In this document: positions 20,762 through 30,475 of the stretch, one piece after another
Numbering within the stretch: the stretch's first letter is position 1
Layout: the number at the start of each line of letters is the position of its first letter
Assembly: GCF_036781485.1 (NCBI RefSeq)
Contig: NZ_DAIQAX010000002.1
Location: 71,482 to 135,481 of the forward strand
DNA length: 64,000 bases
Origin: Thermocrinis sp.
GTDB lineage: Bacteria; Aquificota; Aquificia; Aquificales; Aquificaceae
Direction of reading: 5' to 3'
Notes under the pieces: generated by a model
What the model saw: the letters and a program-made list of their open reading frames with translations, nothing else
Database searches by the model: none
What the model was told of the DNA's origin: nothing
Made by a program: the position numbers and the translations under genes

Positions 20762-21103
20762 ATGCATCATGCCCTTGAGCTCTTTTTGAGTATAGCAAAG
20801 GCCTACACTGACCTTACCTTTGGAAGAAGTAAGGACGAGCTAATAAGTAGGTGTATAAAGGCTTTAAGGCTTTTAAAAGATCAATCCTTAGAGAGTGTAA
20901 AGGCCAATAGGGAAGTTAGCGCAGGAATTGAGCCTTTTTTGGAAAGGTTAGAAGCATTCGTAAAGGAACATCCAGAAGAGTTAGATTGTCTTGTGGAGCT
21001 TTTGGGCATATTCCTAAAATCTCCCATCCCGTGTAAAATAAGATTGATAAATTTTTCGGAGGTCTTAGTTGAAAATAGGAGAGATATTAAAGAAGGAATT
21101 TAG
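20762..21103 (+). CDS. Hypothetical helical protein upstream of metF
   Basis: 113 residues, predicted mainly helical (for example [22 protein letters not shown]), with two cysteines near 88 and 99 and no recognised domain. It begins four bases after the GYD gene without a Shine-Dalgarno site and overlaps metF by 35 bases, so all three are likely co-transcribed. No function is proposed. Confidence 0.65.
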   Translation: MHHALELFLSIAKAYTDLTFGRSKDELISRCIKALRLLKDQSLESVKANREVSAGIEPFLERLEAFVKEHPEELDCLVELLGIFLKSPIPCKIRLINFSEVLVENRRDIKEGI

Positions 21104-21956
21104 CGTATCCTTTGAGTTTTTTCCCCCTAAGTCTGCAGAAGGTGAAGCCGAGCTTTTTAGAACCATAAAAGAATTGGAAACTATAAGACCAACCTTTGTA
21201 TCTGTTACCTACGGAGCAGGCGGAAGCACAAGGGATAGAACAAGAAACATAGCTAAGAGAATACACACAGAAACTAATATAACCGTAATGGCTCATCTAA
21301 CGTGCATAGCGCATTCTAAGGAAGAAATAATGCAGATCTTACAAGATTACAAAGATATAGGAATAGAAAACATCTTAGCTCTCAGAGGGGATGTTCCAAA
21401 GAATGGCTTAAAGGATTCTACAATAGGATGTAAATATGCGGTGGAATTGGTAAGGTTTATACGAGAAAACTTCGGTGATTGGTTTTCCATAGGCGTGGCA
21501 AGCTATCCAGAAAAACATATAGAATCTCTCAACATGGACTGGGAGATTAGACATTTCAAAGAGAAAGTTTTGGCTGGTGCTGAATTTTCTATAACCCAGA
21601 TGTTCTTTGATAATACCTACTATTATAGGTTTGTGGAAAGGTGTCAAAAAGAAAGTATAAACATACCTATCATACCAGGCATTATGCCTATAACCAATTT
21701 TAATCAGATAAAAAAATTTGCGAGCATGTGTGGTGCAACTATACCACAAACTCTTGTGGAACTTCTGGAGCCATATGCTGACGATCCAGAGGAAACAGCC
21801 AAGAGAGGAGTAGAGTTTGCTATAAAGCAATGTGAAGATCTTTTAGAGAATGGGGTACCAGGTCTGCACTTTTACACTTTGAACAAATCTAAAGCCACTT
21901 TGCTTATATACCAGGCCATAAAGCATAAGATACCTCTTAAGGACCTATCTGTCTGA
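21069..21956 (+). CDS. metF: 5,10-methylenetetrahydrofolate reductase
   Basis: Flavoprotein that makes 5-methyl-THF for methionine synthesis. The 295-residue protein has the family opening [17 protein letters not shown], the FAD-site region [13 protein letters not shown] and ALRGDVPK, and a conserved C-terminal part ([15 protein letters not shown]). The start is TTG 21069, supported by GGAGG six bases upstream. Its 3' end overlaps the convergent CsbD-repeat gene by 20 bases. Confidence 0.94.
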   Translation: MKIGEILKKEFSVSFEFFPPKSAEGEAELFRTIKELETIRPTFVSVTYGAGGSTRDRTRNIAKRIHTETNITVMAHLTCIAHSKEEIMQILQDYKDIGIENILALRGDVPKNGLKDSTIGCKYAVELVRFIRENFGDWFSIGVASYPEKHIESLNMDWEIRHFKEKVLAGAEFSITQMFFDNTYYYRFVERCQKESINIPIIPGIMPITNFNQIKKFASMCGATIPQTLVELLEPYADDPEETAKRGVEFAIKQCEDLLENGVPGLHFYTLNKSKATLLIYQAIKHKIPLKDLSV

Positions 21957-23343
21957 GGAAAGGAGGTATCTCTTCGCTCTTTGTCCATCCACACTCATCA
22001 AGAATAATCTCTATGGTCTCTTCCTTTTTACCTGTTTTTTGAGAAGCATACTTTATAAACTCAGCTCTTTTGCCTTTGAAGTTTTCTATCTCTTCTTCAG
22101 AAATCTCCGGTAGCCTGGTGCTTATTCTCTGCTTTACTATCTTCCAAGCGGTGCTGTTGCTGTATAGGTCAAACTTTTTATCCTTTACGGTAATCTTTGT
22201 TGTTAGCTCCTTTAGGAATTCAAACCTTTCGGGGTTTATGGTTAGAATAGCTTCGGCCATTAGAGGGTCTGCGGTATAGAAGATTCCAAATAGCTTTCCT
22301 AAGATTCTCCTGTGGGTTAGGATTATACGGCTAAGTATGACCTGCACTTCATCTTCCAATTTTTCATAAACAAGGTCATAGTAGTTCAAAGTTTCAAGCT
22401 CCAAACCACCTATGTATCTTATAAAGTTTGCCACATTCCCATAATGGACTTTCTGCTTTTCCTCTTCTTTTGCTGGGGTTGGTTTAGCTTGCTCTCCGTA
22501 GTCAAGGACCACATCTGTATGGACTGGAGGTATGATATGATACGTTTCTGACTCCCATCCAGCCTTTCTTAGAATCTGCTCCGCACCGCTCTCATCTATG
22601 TTCAACCTTGACATTAGCATTTTTTTAAGTCCTTCCCTGTCCCTTCTGTATTTATCCAGCTCTTCCTCCGGTATATTCACTTCTACGTACACAAACTTCT
22701 CAGTACCATTTTCCCTTATGAATATGTTTTTCCTGCCCTTTATATGTCTTTTTATGAAGTTCCACTCTTCGTCGGTCATAACTGGTTCTGGGTGCCACAT
22801 TTTAGACATCTCTTCTTCCAACTCCAAGTAAGGCACTGATTCATACCAGGTGGCGTTGTTTAGTTTAAGCTCTACAGATTCTTTGCTTTCTCCGAGCTTA
22901 TCCATTACGTAATCTATAAATTCCTTTCTCTTGAACTTAAAGTTTTCTATCTCCTCCAGAGTAAGAGAGGGAAAGAGTATCTTAAGTTTGTATTTTATGT
23001 AATCCCAGTTGCCAAATAGGTTTTGATGTTCTATTGCTTCGTATCCGTAAGGATTACTGCGTAAAAAGTCAAAGTAGTAGCCTATAAATGTTCTTACTCT
23101 TGGGTCTGTGGTAGCCAACACCTTAATAAAGTCTGGATCGTAATACTCTATGACCTGAAGAAGGCGAGCTATGTTCACTTTCTTTATGTTTTCAAGATGG
23201 CAAAGCTCTGCCTTGTATTCAGCGGCGAGATTGTGATTGCAATATTCATTCATCACATCCATTTCTCTTTTGAGCATACTACGAAAAAAAGCCAATTTCT
23301 CTCTCTTGTTTAAACTGGCCTTTTCTACAAGCTTATCTATCAT
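21937..23343 (-). CDS. Protein with three CsbD-like repeats and two helical modules
   Basis: 468 residues from ATG 23343, which has GGGAGG (complement of 23351-23356) at a good distance; the in-frame ATG at 23373 lacks one. Three segments share the plan W-x2-IK...L(T/S)xEEIExFKxKRxEF(I)xY...KxGxxKExxEx2L...W: residues about 113-166, 194-263 (with an insertion) and 400-453. This resembles the CsbD stress-protein fold (WxxIKGK..LTDDDL..GKRDQLVGKIQ). Residues 1-110 and about 303-385 are helical, the second with a ferritin/rubrerythrin-like look ([15 protein letters not shown], then [11 protein letters not shown]). No signal peptide. Function unknown; a stress role is a guess. Confidence 0.6.
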   Translation of the reverse strand: MIDKLVEKASLNKREKLAFFRSMLKREMDVMNEYCNHNLAAEYKAELCHLENIKKVNIARLLQVIEYYDPDFIKVLATTDPRVRTFIGYYFDFLRSNPYGYEAIEHQNLFGNWDYIKYKLKILFPSLTLEEIENFKFKRKEFIDYVMDKLGESKESVELKLNNATWYESVPYLELEEEMSKMWHPEPVMTDEEWNFIKRHIKGRKNIFIRENGTEKFVYVEVNIPEEELDKYRRDREGLKKMLMSRLNIDESGAEQILRKAGWESETYHIIPPVHTDVVLDYGEQAKPTPAKEEEKQKVHYGNVANFIRYIGGLELETLNYYDLVYEKLEDEVQVILSRIILTHRRILGKLFGIFYTADPLMAEAILTINPERFEFLKELTTKITVKDKKFDLYSNSTAWKIVKQRISTRLPEISEEEIENFKGKRAEFIKYASQKTGKKEETIEIILDECGWTKSEEIPPFLRQIGP

Positions 23344-23488
23344 TGCTACACCTCCCAAGCTGTTCTCTTCCATGATTTTTTAATATAAGCTTGCCTTTCA
23401 AATGCCATCATGGATTTTATCATATTCATATTTTGTTTTTTATTTACATGGCTTTGTCCAAGAATTCTTCTGATAGAAGATACTACAT

Positions 23489-23511
23489 CCTACTTTCCGT
23501 AGGTTTATAAT
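23489..23511 (+). promoter_or_regulatory. Hairpin and -10 box upstream of the PAP2 gene
   Basis: CCTAC (23489-23493) and GTAGG (23499-23503) form a perfect 5-bp hairpin directly before TATAAT (23506-23511). The rest of the 261-base spacer 23344-23604 is AT-rich with no gene I can support; only a hydrophobic 30-codon reading frame at 23410-23502 is present. The site could be a promoter with an operator for the PAP2-ArnT pair. Confidence 0.35.
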
Positions 23512-23604
23512 TATTCAGCAGTGTGGTTAGCAGGGAATTGTAGCAGAATTATTGGACAAAATAGAAACGAGTACAAGATAAACGCCTTTAGGGAGGGAAT
23601 TTAG

Positions 23605-24126
23605 TTGGTTGTCTTTGAAGATTTTTCCATAAACGTAAAGCTCTTTTACCTTATAAACCACACAAGGCATGATACGCTTGACCTTTTTTTCTCCAAGTTT
23701 TACCTTTTGGGAAAGGGCTGGGTTCTCTTACCCATCTTTCTCTACGTATTGCTATTTATAAGACGCAAGCTTAGGGTCTTTTTGTACACTATGGCCTTAT
23801 CCACAGTTTTAGTTAATTTGCTAAAGCACATCTTTAAGCAACCAAGACCTGCCTCTTTGTTGGAAGACGTATATCTAATGGAACCCCTATACCATAAATC
23901 TTTTCCCTCTGGGGATACGGCCATGGCCTTTGCCCTCTTTGCCTTCTTTTTGCACATAAACAGGTGGGTGGGTGGAGTTTTCTTGATCTACGCCCTTCTT
24001 ATAGGTTACGGAAGGGTATACGTGGGTGCCCACTTCCCGCTTGACGTCCTTGTGGGGGCAGCCCTTGGAATTTTTTCTTTCCTTTTAGCTTTACATATGA
24101 GAAGGGAACATGCTATTTCTGATTAG
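23605..24126 (+). CDS. PAP2-family membrane phosphatase
   Basis: 173 residues with about five membrane segments and the three PAP2 motifs: a K-x6-RP-like KHIFKQPRP, SFPSGDTAMAF, and GRVYVGAHFPLDV for the SR-x5-H-x3-D motif. The usual PSGH histidine is aspartate here, and the SR serine is G. The family acts on lipid phosphates such as undecaprenyl-PP, PGP or lipid A. The start is TTG 23605, seven bases after GGGAGGG. It overlaps the ArnT-like gene by 17 bases, suggesting a joint envelope-lipid role. Confidence 0.85.
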   Translation: MVVFEDFSINVKLFYLINHTRHDTLDLFFSKFYLLGKGWVLLPIFLYVLLFIRRKLRVFLYTMALSTVLVNLLKHIFKQPRPASLLEDVYLMEPLYHKSFPSGDTAMAFALFAFFLHINRWVGGVFLIYALLIGYGRVYVGAHFPLDVLVGAALGIFSFLLALHMRREHAISD

Positions 24127-25336
24127 TTTCTTCTTTTTCGTTTTTGGCAATTGGCTCTTAAGTTTGACTTCCTTGGATGAAGGTAGAAACGCCTATGCAG
24201 TTTTTAACATGTTGAATTCAGGAAATATACTTGTGCCTTACTACAATTGTGATGTGCGCTTTGAGAAACCGCCCATGCTCTACTACGCTGGGCTAATAAG
24301 CGCCAAACTCTTTGGGCTTAACGAGTTCTCCCTAAGGCTTGTATCTGGACTGTCTGCCGTTGGTTTAGGAACATTTACCTACTTTATTGCTAAGCTTTAC
24401 TTTGGAGAAGAGACGGCAAAAAAGGCTTTTTTGATCTTGGCTACCCTGCCCCATCTGTGGGTAGAGTCTAGGGCCTTTGTTCCAGAAATGCTTCTCAACT
24501 TCTTTATGGCCGGAGCGCTTTATTTTTTTCTGATAGACAGAAAGCTTTTAGGTTGGACTTTTTTGTCCCTTGCTTTCCTAACCAAGGGGCCAGTTGGTGT
24601 TTTCTTACCCTTATCAGCTTACATAATCCTTAAGAAAAACCTTAGGTTTATGGATCTAAAGGGTGTTGCTCTATTTTTGATATTGGGAGGGAGTTGGTAT
24701 TATTTAATGCTTTTTAAGTTTGGGCTGGAGTATTTTTACAAGTTTTTCCTCTATGAGAACCTAATGAGATATACTGGGCATAGACTGACTCATCCCTATC
24801 CTTTTTACTACTATCTTTTTGTGCTTCTGATAGCCTTCTTCTTTTATCTCCCAGCTATTCCGAGGATTGCCAAAAATATGAACAAGCAAACTATTCCCTT
24901 CCTGCTTTGGGGTGCTTTCGTACTTTTATTTTTTTCCCTTGCTAAGAACAAACTCCACCACTACATACTATTCTCCTATCCAGCTTTTGCTGTATTTTCT
25001 GCATACCATCTGTCTTACAAATACATAAGGAATACTTTGGTAATTGGGGGCCTATTCTTAACTGGCTTACTGTTTATATCACACTTTTACGAGAAGGATA
25101 GATTTCAAACCAAAGCCCTGCAGGTACTGAAAAGCTTCAGAGGGCCTGTTTATTTTTACAGAGGGGCTGAGATATCCCCTATTCCCTTTTACTTACAAAA
25201 ATGTATACCTAAAATTGATGAACTACCCGCAGAGGAGGCATTGGTTATAAGTAAAGAAGAAATAAGAAGCTGTCAAATGCTATTAGCTGGAAGGGAACTT
25301 GACGGTAATTATAGACTTTACCTTTGCAATCCTTAG
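24110..25336 (+). CDS. ArnT-like GT39/GT83 glycosyltransferase
   Basis: Integral membrane transferase of 408 residues that should use a polyprenyl-phosphate sugar donor. The first periplasmic loop has the GT-C pattern SLDEGRNAYAVFNM and YNCDVRFEKPPMLYYAGL, matching ArnT/PMT enzymes that modify lipid A or proteins; DEGR supplies the acidic catalytic residues. ArnT is usually about 550 residues, so the C-terminal periplasmic domain is short here (about 100 residues). Paired with the PAP2 gene. Ends four bases inside the convergent frr gene. Confidence 0.85.
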   Translation: MLFLISFFFFVFGNWLLSLTSLDEGRNAYAVFNMLNSGNILVPYYNCDVRFEKPPMLYYAGLISAKLFGLNEFSLRLVSGLSAVGLGTFTYFIAKLYFGEETAKKAFLILATLPHLWVESRAFVPEMLLNFFMAGALYFFLIDRKLLGWTFLSLAFLTKGPVGVFLPLSAYIILKKNLRFMDLKGVALFLILGGSWYYLMLFKFGLEYFYKFFLYENLMRYTGHRLTHPYPFYYYLFVLLIAFFFYLPAIPRIAKNMNKQTIPFLLWGAFVLLFFSLAKNKLHHYILFSYPAFAVFSAYHLSYKYIRNTLVIGGLFLTGLLFISHFYEKDRFQTKALQVLKSFRGPVYFYRGAEISPIPFYLQKCIPKIDELPAEEALVISKEEIRSCQMLLAGRELDGNYRLYLCNP

Positions 25337-25875
25337 CCCATTATCTCCCTTTCCTTACTCTCCGCTATTCTGTTTATCTCTTCTATGTATTTGTCTGTGA
25401 GTTTTTGAAGCCTTTCCAAGGCTCTTTTTATTTCATCCTCGGACACACCCTCTTGGTCTTCTATTAGTTCCTTTGCGTCCCTTCTGATGTTTCTGACTGC
25501 CACCCTTGCTTCCTCTGCCATCTTGTGAAGCATACGAACGAGTTCCTTTCTTCTCTCTTGAGTTAGGGGCGGAAGGGTGATCCTCAGGACGTTTCCTTGC
25601 TTTTGAGGAGTTAGGTTTAGGTTTTCCACTATGGCCTTTTCCACCAATTCTACCGCATTTTTGTCCCACACTTGGAGCAGGATCTGATTTGGTTCCGGCA
25701 CACTAGCAGAGGCAAGCTGTTTTATAGGAACCTTCGAGCCGTAGTAATCCACCTTTATCTCCTCCACAAGGGCTGTGCTTGCCCTTCCCGTTCTTAGACC
25801 AGCTATCTCGTTTTTAAAGTACTGCACCGCCTTTTGCATATCCTCTTCTGTGCTTTTAAATAGCTCCTCCATCAT
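25333..25875 (-). CDS. frr: Ribosome recycling factor
   Basis: Splits post-termination ribosomes with EF-G. The 180-residue protein matches the family (MQKAVQYFKNEIAGLRTGRASTALVEEI, LPPLTQERRKELVRMLHKMAEEARVAVRNIRRDA). Two adjacent ATG codons (25875 and 25872) both suit the AGGAGGT site. It sits at the end of rimP-nusA-rlmD rather than next to pyrH, its usual neighbour. Confidence 0.97.
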   Translation of the reverse strand: MMEELFKSTEEDMQKAVQYFKNEIAGLRTGRASTALVEEIKVDYYGSKVPIKQLASASVPEPNQILLQVWDKNAVELVEKAIVENLNLTPQKQGNVLRITLPPLTQERRKELVRMLHKMAEEARVAVRNIRRDAKELIEDQEGVSEDEIKRALERLQKLTDKYIEEINRIAESKEREIMG

Positions 25876-25885
25876 GCCTTACCTC

Positions 25886-27145
25886 CTAAAGTTGGAGTTT
25901 AACTATAGCTTCCACGTGATAGGTTTGAGGAAAGTTATCCACAAGCTTTATAGTTTCAATTTTATAACCTCCGGAGACTAATACTTTTAGGTCCCTTGCT
26001 AATGTGGTTGGATTACAGGAAACGTAGATTATTCTTTTTGGTTTGTTCTGGACTATAAGCTTGGCTTCGCCTTCTGACAAACCTTCCCTTGGTGGGTCAA
26101 GAAGCAGTGTGTCTATTACCTCCCCCGCATGGTTTTTTAACGTTTCAAAAGCCCTCTCATAGGCAAAGGAAACATTGGAAACTTGGTTTAACTTTGCGTT
26201 ATAGACTGCATCTTTTACAGCAGACTGGTTTGCATCAGAGCCAAAAAGATACTCGCAGTTTTGAGCCATCCAGAAACTAAAAAACCCAACCCCGCAGTGA
26301 AGCTCTAAAACCCTCTTTGCCCTCTCCCCTTCAACCACCAACTTAGGAAAATCCTCATAAAGGGTGTAATTTATCTGAAAAAAGGAATCGTTGCTAACCC
26401 TTAATCTGAACGGCCCAGACCTTAAAAAGGAAAATTCCCTACCAATAGCCACTCTTTTTATGAGTTTCCCCCTTAAGCTTGTGTAATTCCCTAAACAAAC
26501 TACTTCCTTGGGTAATATGTTTTCTTTTATTCTCCTTAACTTTTCCGTTTCCATGGGACTAACCGTAATAAGCTTGAGCAAAAATTCGTCCTCGTCCGGC
26601 GAGTAAGTGATATGAAGCTCTTGTATATCTTTTAGTGATTTAACAAGCTCCTTTAAAGCCGGTATCAGGTGGTTTATTTTTGGATGGACTAAAAGACATT
26701 CTTCTATTGGAACGAGCTCATTAGTCCCCCAAGCGAAAAAACCAAGACCTCCATCCCTAACTTTGAACTGAACCTTTATCCTGTAGCCAAACTCTTTTCT
26801 GGAGCCTAAAACTCCATCTATGGATTTGACCTTTATCTTTCCTATCCTTTCCAAAGATTCTAGTAGTGTATCTTCTTTAACTTTTAGCTGTCCTTCATAG
26901 TCCAGGTGCTGTAGTTGGCATCCTCCACAATGTGTGTAGTATTTGCAAGGAGCGGTCCTTCTCCATGTGGAACCTATTTTTATGTTTTTTACCGTTGCTT
27001 CCGCGTAGTCCTTTTTCTCTTTTAGAACTTCAACTTCAACCAGCTCTTTTGGTGCGGCATATCTAACTAAGAACTTTCTACCTCTGTCCTCTCCCAGACC
27101 ATAGCCACCATATACAACTTTTTTAATGAATACCTCTAAACCCAT
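25886..27145 (-). CDS. 23S rRNA (uracil-5-)-methyltransferase, RlmD/TrmA family
   Basis: 419 residues: an N-terminal TRAM-like part, an iron-sulfur motif C67-x5-C73-x2-C76 (CKYYTHCGGC), then a SAM-dependent methyltransferase with VLELHCGVGFFSFW, LLLDPPREGL and the nucleophile region YVSCNPTTLARDL. RlmD methylates U1939 of 23S rRNA, but RlmC or TrmA specificity cannot be excluded. It sits two bases from nusA and is probably co-transcribed with it. Confidence 0.92.
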   Translation of the reverse strand: MGLEVFIKKVVYGGYGLGEDRGRKFLVRYAAPKELVEVEVLKEKKDYAEATVKNIKIGSTWRRTAPCKYYTHCGGCQLQHLDYEGQLKVKEDTLLESLERIGKIKVKSIDGVLGSRKEFGYRIKVQFKVRDGGLGFFAWGTNELVPIEECLLVHPKINHLIPALKELVKSLKDIQELHITYSPDEDEFLLKLITVSPMETEKLRRIKENILPKEVVCLGNYTSLRGKLIKRVAIGREFSFLRSGPFRLRVSNDSFFQINYTLYEDFPKLVVEGERAKRVLELHCGVGFFSFWMAQNCEYLFGSDANQSAVKDAVYNAKLNQVSNVSFAYERAFETLKNHAGEVIDTLLLDPPREGLSEGEAKLIVQNKPKRIIYVSCNPTTLARDLKVLVSGGYKIETIKLVDNFPQTYHVEAIVKLQL

Positions 27146-27146
27146 A

Positions 27147-28118
27147 CTATTTCATCTGGGAGAGTTTCCTGAAGTCCTCTTCTGATAGAACGTCTATGTA
27201 CCATCCCGTTATCTTATTAGCCAGTTTTACATTTACTCCTTTCTTTCCTATAGCTACAGATAACTTATCCCTTGGCACAGCTACCTCTACTCTTTTGGTT
27301 TTTGGATCTATTCTTATGTCGGTTACAGGTGCTGGCGCTAAGCTTTTTCTAACGAGTTCTTCCGTGTTTTCCGTAGCTTTTATGAGGTCTATCCTCTCTC
27401 CGGAAAGCTCTTTTATGATGGGGGCTATTTTGGTTCCTTTTAGACCAACTACTATAGCTACCGGATCTATACGCGTATCCCTAGACCTTACCAAGACCTT
27501 AGCCCTTTCCCCGGGTTCTCTCACTACGTTTAGGATCTCTACTTCACCCTCCTTGATTTCTGATACCTCTGCTTCCAAGAGCTTAATTAGAAAATTTGGA
27601 TGGGTTCTTGAGAGGATTATTTCATAGCTACCCCTTTTTCTTACAACACGAAGAATTAGCGCTTTTAATCTATCTCCAACTTTATAAACCTCCTTGGGTA
27701 TCTGCTCTCTCTTAGGCAATACAGCCATAGCTTTCCCAAGATCTACTATAAGATCTCCGTTTTCCGCAATTCTGCGCACTATACCTAACACTATCTCACC
27801 CTCAAGCTCCACAAACTCTAAGTATCTTCTCTCTTCATCTGCCCTTTCTAATTCCTTTAGAAACTCCTCCTTTGCTGCATAAGCGGCAATCCTATTCATC
27901 TCTTCGGGAACTATGTTCAGTGGGACCTTTTCCCCCTTGTGCAAGAGATAAACCCTTATCTCATCCTCCACCAGCTCTACTTCTACGTGATTTTTTATTT
28001 TTCTATCCTTTTTTATAGCAAGTGCTATGGAATTTTTTAGAGCCCTTTCCACCAACCATTCAGGTATGTCCTTTTCCTTAGCCACTTGTTCGATCAACTT
28101 TTTTAAGTTTTTTACCAT
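27147..28118 (-). CDS. nusA: Transcription factor NusA (short form)
   Basis: 323 residues: N-terminal polymerase-binding domain, S1 domain near 105-175 and two KH domains (GLKGTKIAPIIKELSGERIDLIKA near 225 and VAIGKKGVNVKLANKITGW near 288). It lacks the C-terminal acidic repeats of E. coli NusA. Its ATG lies inside the rimP 3' end (7-base overlap); rimP-nusA is a widely conserved pair. Confidence 0.96.
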   Translation of the reverse strand: MVKNLKKLIEQVAKEKDIPEWLVERALKNSIALAIKKDRKIKNHVEVELVEDEIRVYLLHKGEKVPLNIVPEEMNRIAAYAAKEEFLKELERADEERRYLEFVELEGEIVLGIVRRIAENGDLIVDLGKAMAVLPKREQIPKEVYKVGDRLKALILRVVRKRGSYEIILSRTHPNFLIKLLEAEVSEIKEGEVEILNVVREPGERAKVLVRSRDTRIDPVAIVVGLKGTKIAPIIKELSGERIDLIKATENTEELVRKSLAPAPVTDIRIDPKTKRVEVAVPRDKLSVAIGKKGVNVKLANKITGWYIDVLSEEDFRKLSQMK

Positions 28119-28585
28119 TTTTCTATCTCCAGGTGAGCTCTTGCTATGGCTGATATTGGTATGTGTAGAAGGTTTCTCCCTTCCTTACTCTCAATAACCA
28201 GCAGGTCCTCCTTAGCTTGCTGTATATAACCGAGAATTTCCCTTTTGTTTTCTATAGGCTCTTTAAGTATAACCTTTACCAGCCTACCTGTGAAAAACTC
28301 AAAGTGCTCGATTTTGGTAAGTTCCCTTGTAAGACCTGGAGAGGAAACCTCAAGCATGTAAGAAACTGGGATAACGTCCTCCACATCCAGAAGAGAGGAT
28401 ATTCTCTTGCTAACCTCTTCGCAATCCCCAACTGTTATTCCCCCCTCTTTATCCACTATTATCCTCAAAACCCATCCCCTTTCTGGCTTAAACTCTATGT
28501 CAAATAGTCTATAGCCCATCTTTTTTATCACAGGGGCTACTATCTCCTTTACTCTGTCCACTATAACTTTATCGTCTATATGCAT
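28112..28585 (-). CDS. rimP: Ribosome maturation factor RimP
   Basis: 157 residues from ATG 28585. Conserved segments include GYRLFDIEFKPERGWVLRIIVDKEGG, DCEEVSKRISSLLD and YMLEVSSPGLTREL. It assists 30S assembly. A longer frame upstream exists (ATG 28600 and beyond), but the family starts here. No Shine-Dalgarno is visible; GATAAT lies 13 bases before the start, so the message may be leaderless. Confidence 0.93.
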   Translation of the reverse strand: MHIDDKVIVDRVKEIVAPVIKKMGYRLFDIEFKPERGWVLRIIVDKEGGITVGDCEEVSKRISSLLDVEDVIPVSYMLEVSSPGLTRELTKIEHFEFFTGRLVKVILKEPIENKREILGYIQQAKEDLLVIESKEGRNLLHIPISAIARAHLEIEKW

Positions 28586-28625
28586 GAAGATTATTATCAT
28601 ATAACCACACGGAAAAATCAATAAG

Positions 28626-29964
28626 ATGGTACAATATATTTTAGTGAGGGTTACTATATCCTTTGACCTAGCTCCTTTCCTACACTGGTTCAAGGACTAC
28701 GATCGAAGCAAAATTACAAGAGATCTGATAGCGGGCCTTACTGTAGCAGCGGTTTTAGTTCCACAAGGTATGGCATACGCCCTTTTGGCCGGTATGCCTC
28801 CCATATACGGACTTTACGCATCCTTTTTACCTACCATAGTTGCTGCTCTTTTTGGAAGTTCAAGGTTTTTAGCTACTGGTCCAGTGGCAATGACTGCCCT
28901 TCTTTCTGCTTCTGTCATTTATGGCATGGCCGAACCTGGTTCCGAGCGGGGGTGGTGCAATGGTAGTTGCATTCTTTGGACTGGTGGAAGCTGTTGCTAT
29001 AGCCAAACGACTTGCCATTCAGGCTGGAGACAAGTGGAACCCTAACCAAGAACTTATAGGTCAAGGTATGGCTAACGTAGTTGCCGGGTTTTTTAAAGGT
29101 TTTCCTGTGGGTGGTTCTTTTTCAAGGTCTGCATTAAACTTCCAGCTTCAGGCTAAGACTATCCTCGCCAGTGTGATAACCGGTGCTACTGTGGGAATTA
29201 CCTTAATTTCTTTAGCTCCTGCCTTTTACTATCTTCCTAAGGCTACTCTTTCAGCTATAGTCCTCTCTGCAGTCATAAATCTAATAAAGCCGCAGGAAAT
29301 AATCAAACTATACAAGTTGAATAAAACTGACGGGGTCATTGCTGGGATAACTTTTTTCAGCGTATTTTTTATGGAGCTCTGGGTAGCACTTACCCTCGGC
29401 ACAGTTATAGCCTTTGGCTCTTTTGTGTATAGAACTATGTATCCAAGGCTTGTGGTGCTCACAAGAAACCCTCAATCTCACACCTTTGTTAATGCGGAAC
29501 GAGAAAATCTTCCCGAATGTCCACAGATAAGCTATATAAGACCCAATATGCCCATATACTTTGCAAACGCCGAATATGTTTACGAATACATACTTAACAA
29601 GGTTAACGAAAGAAGATCCAATAAGGCTTTAAAATTTCTCCTAATCGACATGGAAGCGGTAAATTACATAGACGCTACAGGTGTAGTAACCCTCACGAGA
29701 CTTTTTGAAGAGCTAAAAAAGCAAGGCATAACAACTGCTATGGCTAATATAGCCTGTGACGTCTATCCTATACTTGAAAGGGCGGAGTTTGAAAAATATG
29801 TGGAAACTGATTTTATCTTTGATTCGAAGGGGCAGTCCATAGTGGAGCTTTTCAAGAGGTTAGATCATGACTACTGTGCCAGAAAATGCCCCTACGCAGT
29901 GTTTAGGGAGTGCTATACTGTGAAACCTCCGGAGTTCAAACCTGTAGTAGTCTTAAGGGGGTGA
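28626..29964 (+). pseudogene. Second SulP permease, disrupted by internal deletion and frameshift
   Basis: The N-terminal part (28626 to about 28945) reads like the SulP at 192-1979 and has the classic [20 protein letters not shown]. After AEPGSE the frame changes, and the sequence resumes with [19 protein letters not shown] (about residue 262 of the intact paralogue), running to the STAS domain and the Cx3Cx7C tail (YCARKCPYAVFREC). About 160 codons of transmembrane core are missing, and the join near 28945-28955 is out of frame. Neither piece could form a transporter. The rest is well preserved, so the deletion looks recent. Confidence 0.9.
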
Positions 29965-29968
29965 TCAG

Positions 29969-30475
29969 ATGGAAAAGAAAAGAATATGGATAGTATCCCT
30001 AGTACTTGGTTTCCTGCTGGTTGCTCTTTTAGCTTATACGATTTTCCAGGAGAAGGAGGGAGTAGTTATAAAGGTGGAGAATATACCGGATTTGACCCTT
30101 GTTACCGTTGAGGGGAAAGAGATAAAGCTTTCAGATTACAGGGGGAAGGTCTTACTTTTAAACTTTTGGGCGGTTTGGTGCCCCCCATGTAAGGAAGAAT
30201 TGCCCATTTTTGAAAAAGCCTACAAAAATTACAAACATTTGGGCTTTGAGGTGATTGCGGTAAATATGGACACATCGGAGGAGGCTTTTAGAAAATTTAT
30301 AAAAGAAAATCCATATAGCTTTACCATGGTTAGGCCAAAGGGTGATCTGGAAAGCGAGCTCAAACTCTTTGGCTTTCCAACATCCTACCTTATAGATAGA
30401 GAAGGAAAGGTGGTAAAGGTAAAGATGGGTATTTATAGGGAGCTTGAGGAGGACCTGGAAAAGCTTTTTAGATGA
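29969..30475 (+). CDS. TlpA/ResA-like membrane-anchored thioredoxin
   Basis: 168 residues with an N-terminal membrane anchor (about 6-25) and a periplasm-facing thioredoxin fold carrying the active site W70-C71-P-P-C74. FGFPTSYLIDREGKV contains the cis-proline. Such proteins reduce apocytochromes or other extracytoplasmic thiols, fitting the cytochromes encoded at 49503-51340. It starts four bases after the broken SulP and overlaps the PP2C gene by ATGA. Confidence 0.92.
   Translation: MEKKRIWIVSLVLGFLLVALLAYTIFQEKEGVVIKVENIPDLTLVTVEGKEIKLSDYRGKVLLLNFWAVWCPPCKEELPIFEKAYKNYKHLGFEVIAVNMDTSEEAFRKFIKENPYSFTMVRPKGDLESELKLFGFPTSYLIDREGKVVKVKMGIYRELEEDLEKLFR

Noticed and set aside
23410..23502. 30-codon hydrophobic reading frame in the spacer before the PAP2 gene
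   Set aside because: No ribosome-binding site, no recognisable family, and its length is within chance expectation.
23344..23604. tRNA or small structured RNA gene in the larger spacers
   Set aside because: No cloverleaf, GTTCRA-type T-loop or CCA end could be found here or in 42478-42696 or 34888-35035.
28626..29964. Programmed frameshift joining the two SulP reading frames
   Set aside because: A frameshift could not restore the roughly 160 missing codons of transmembrane core; no slippery sequence with a stimulator is seen at the join.
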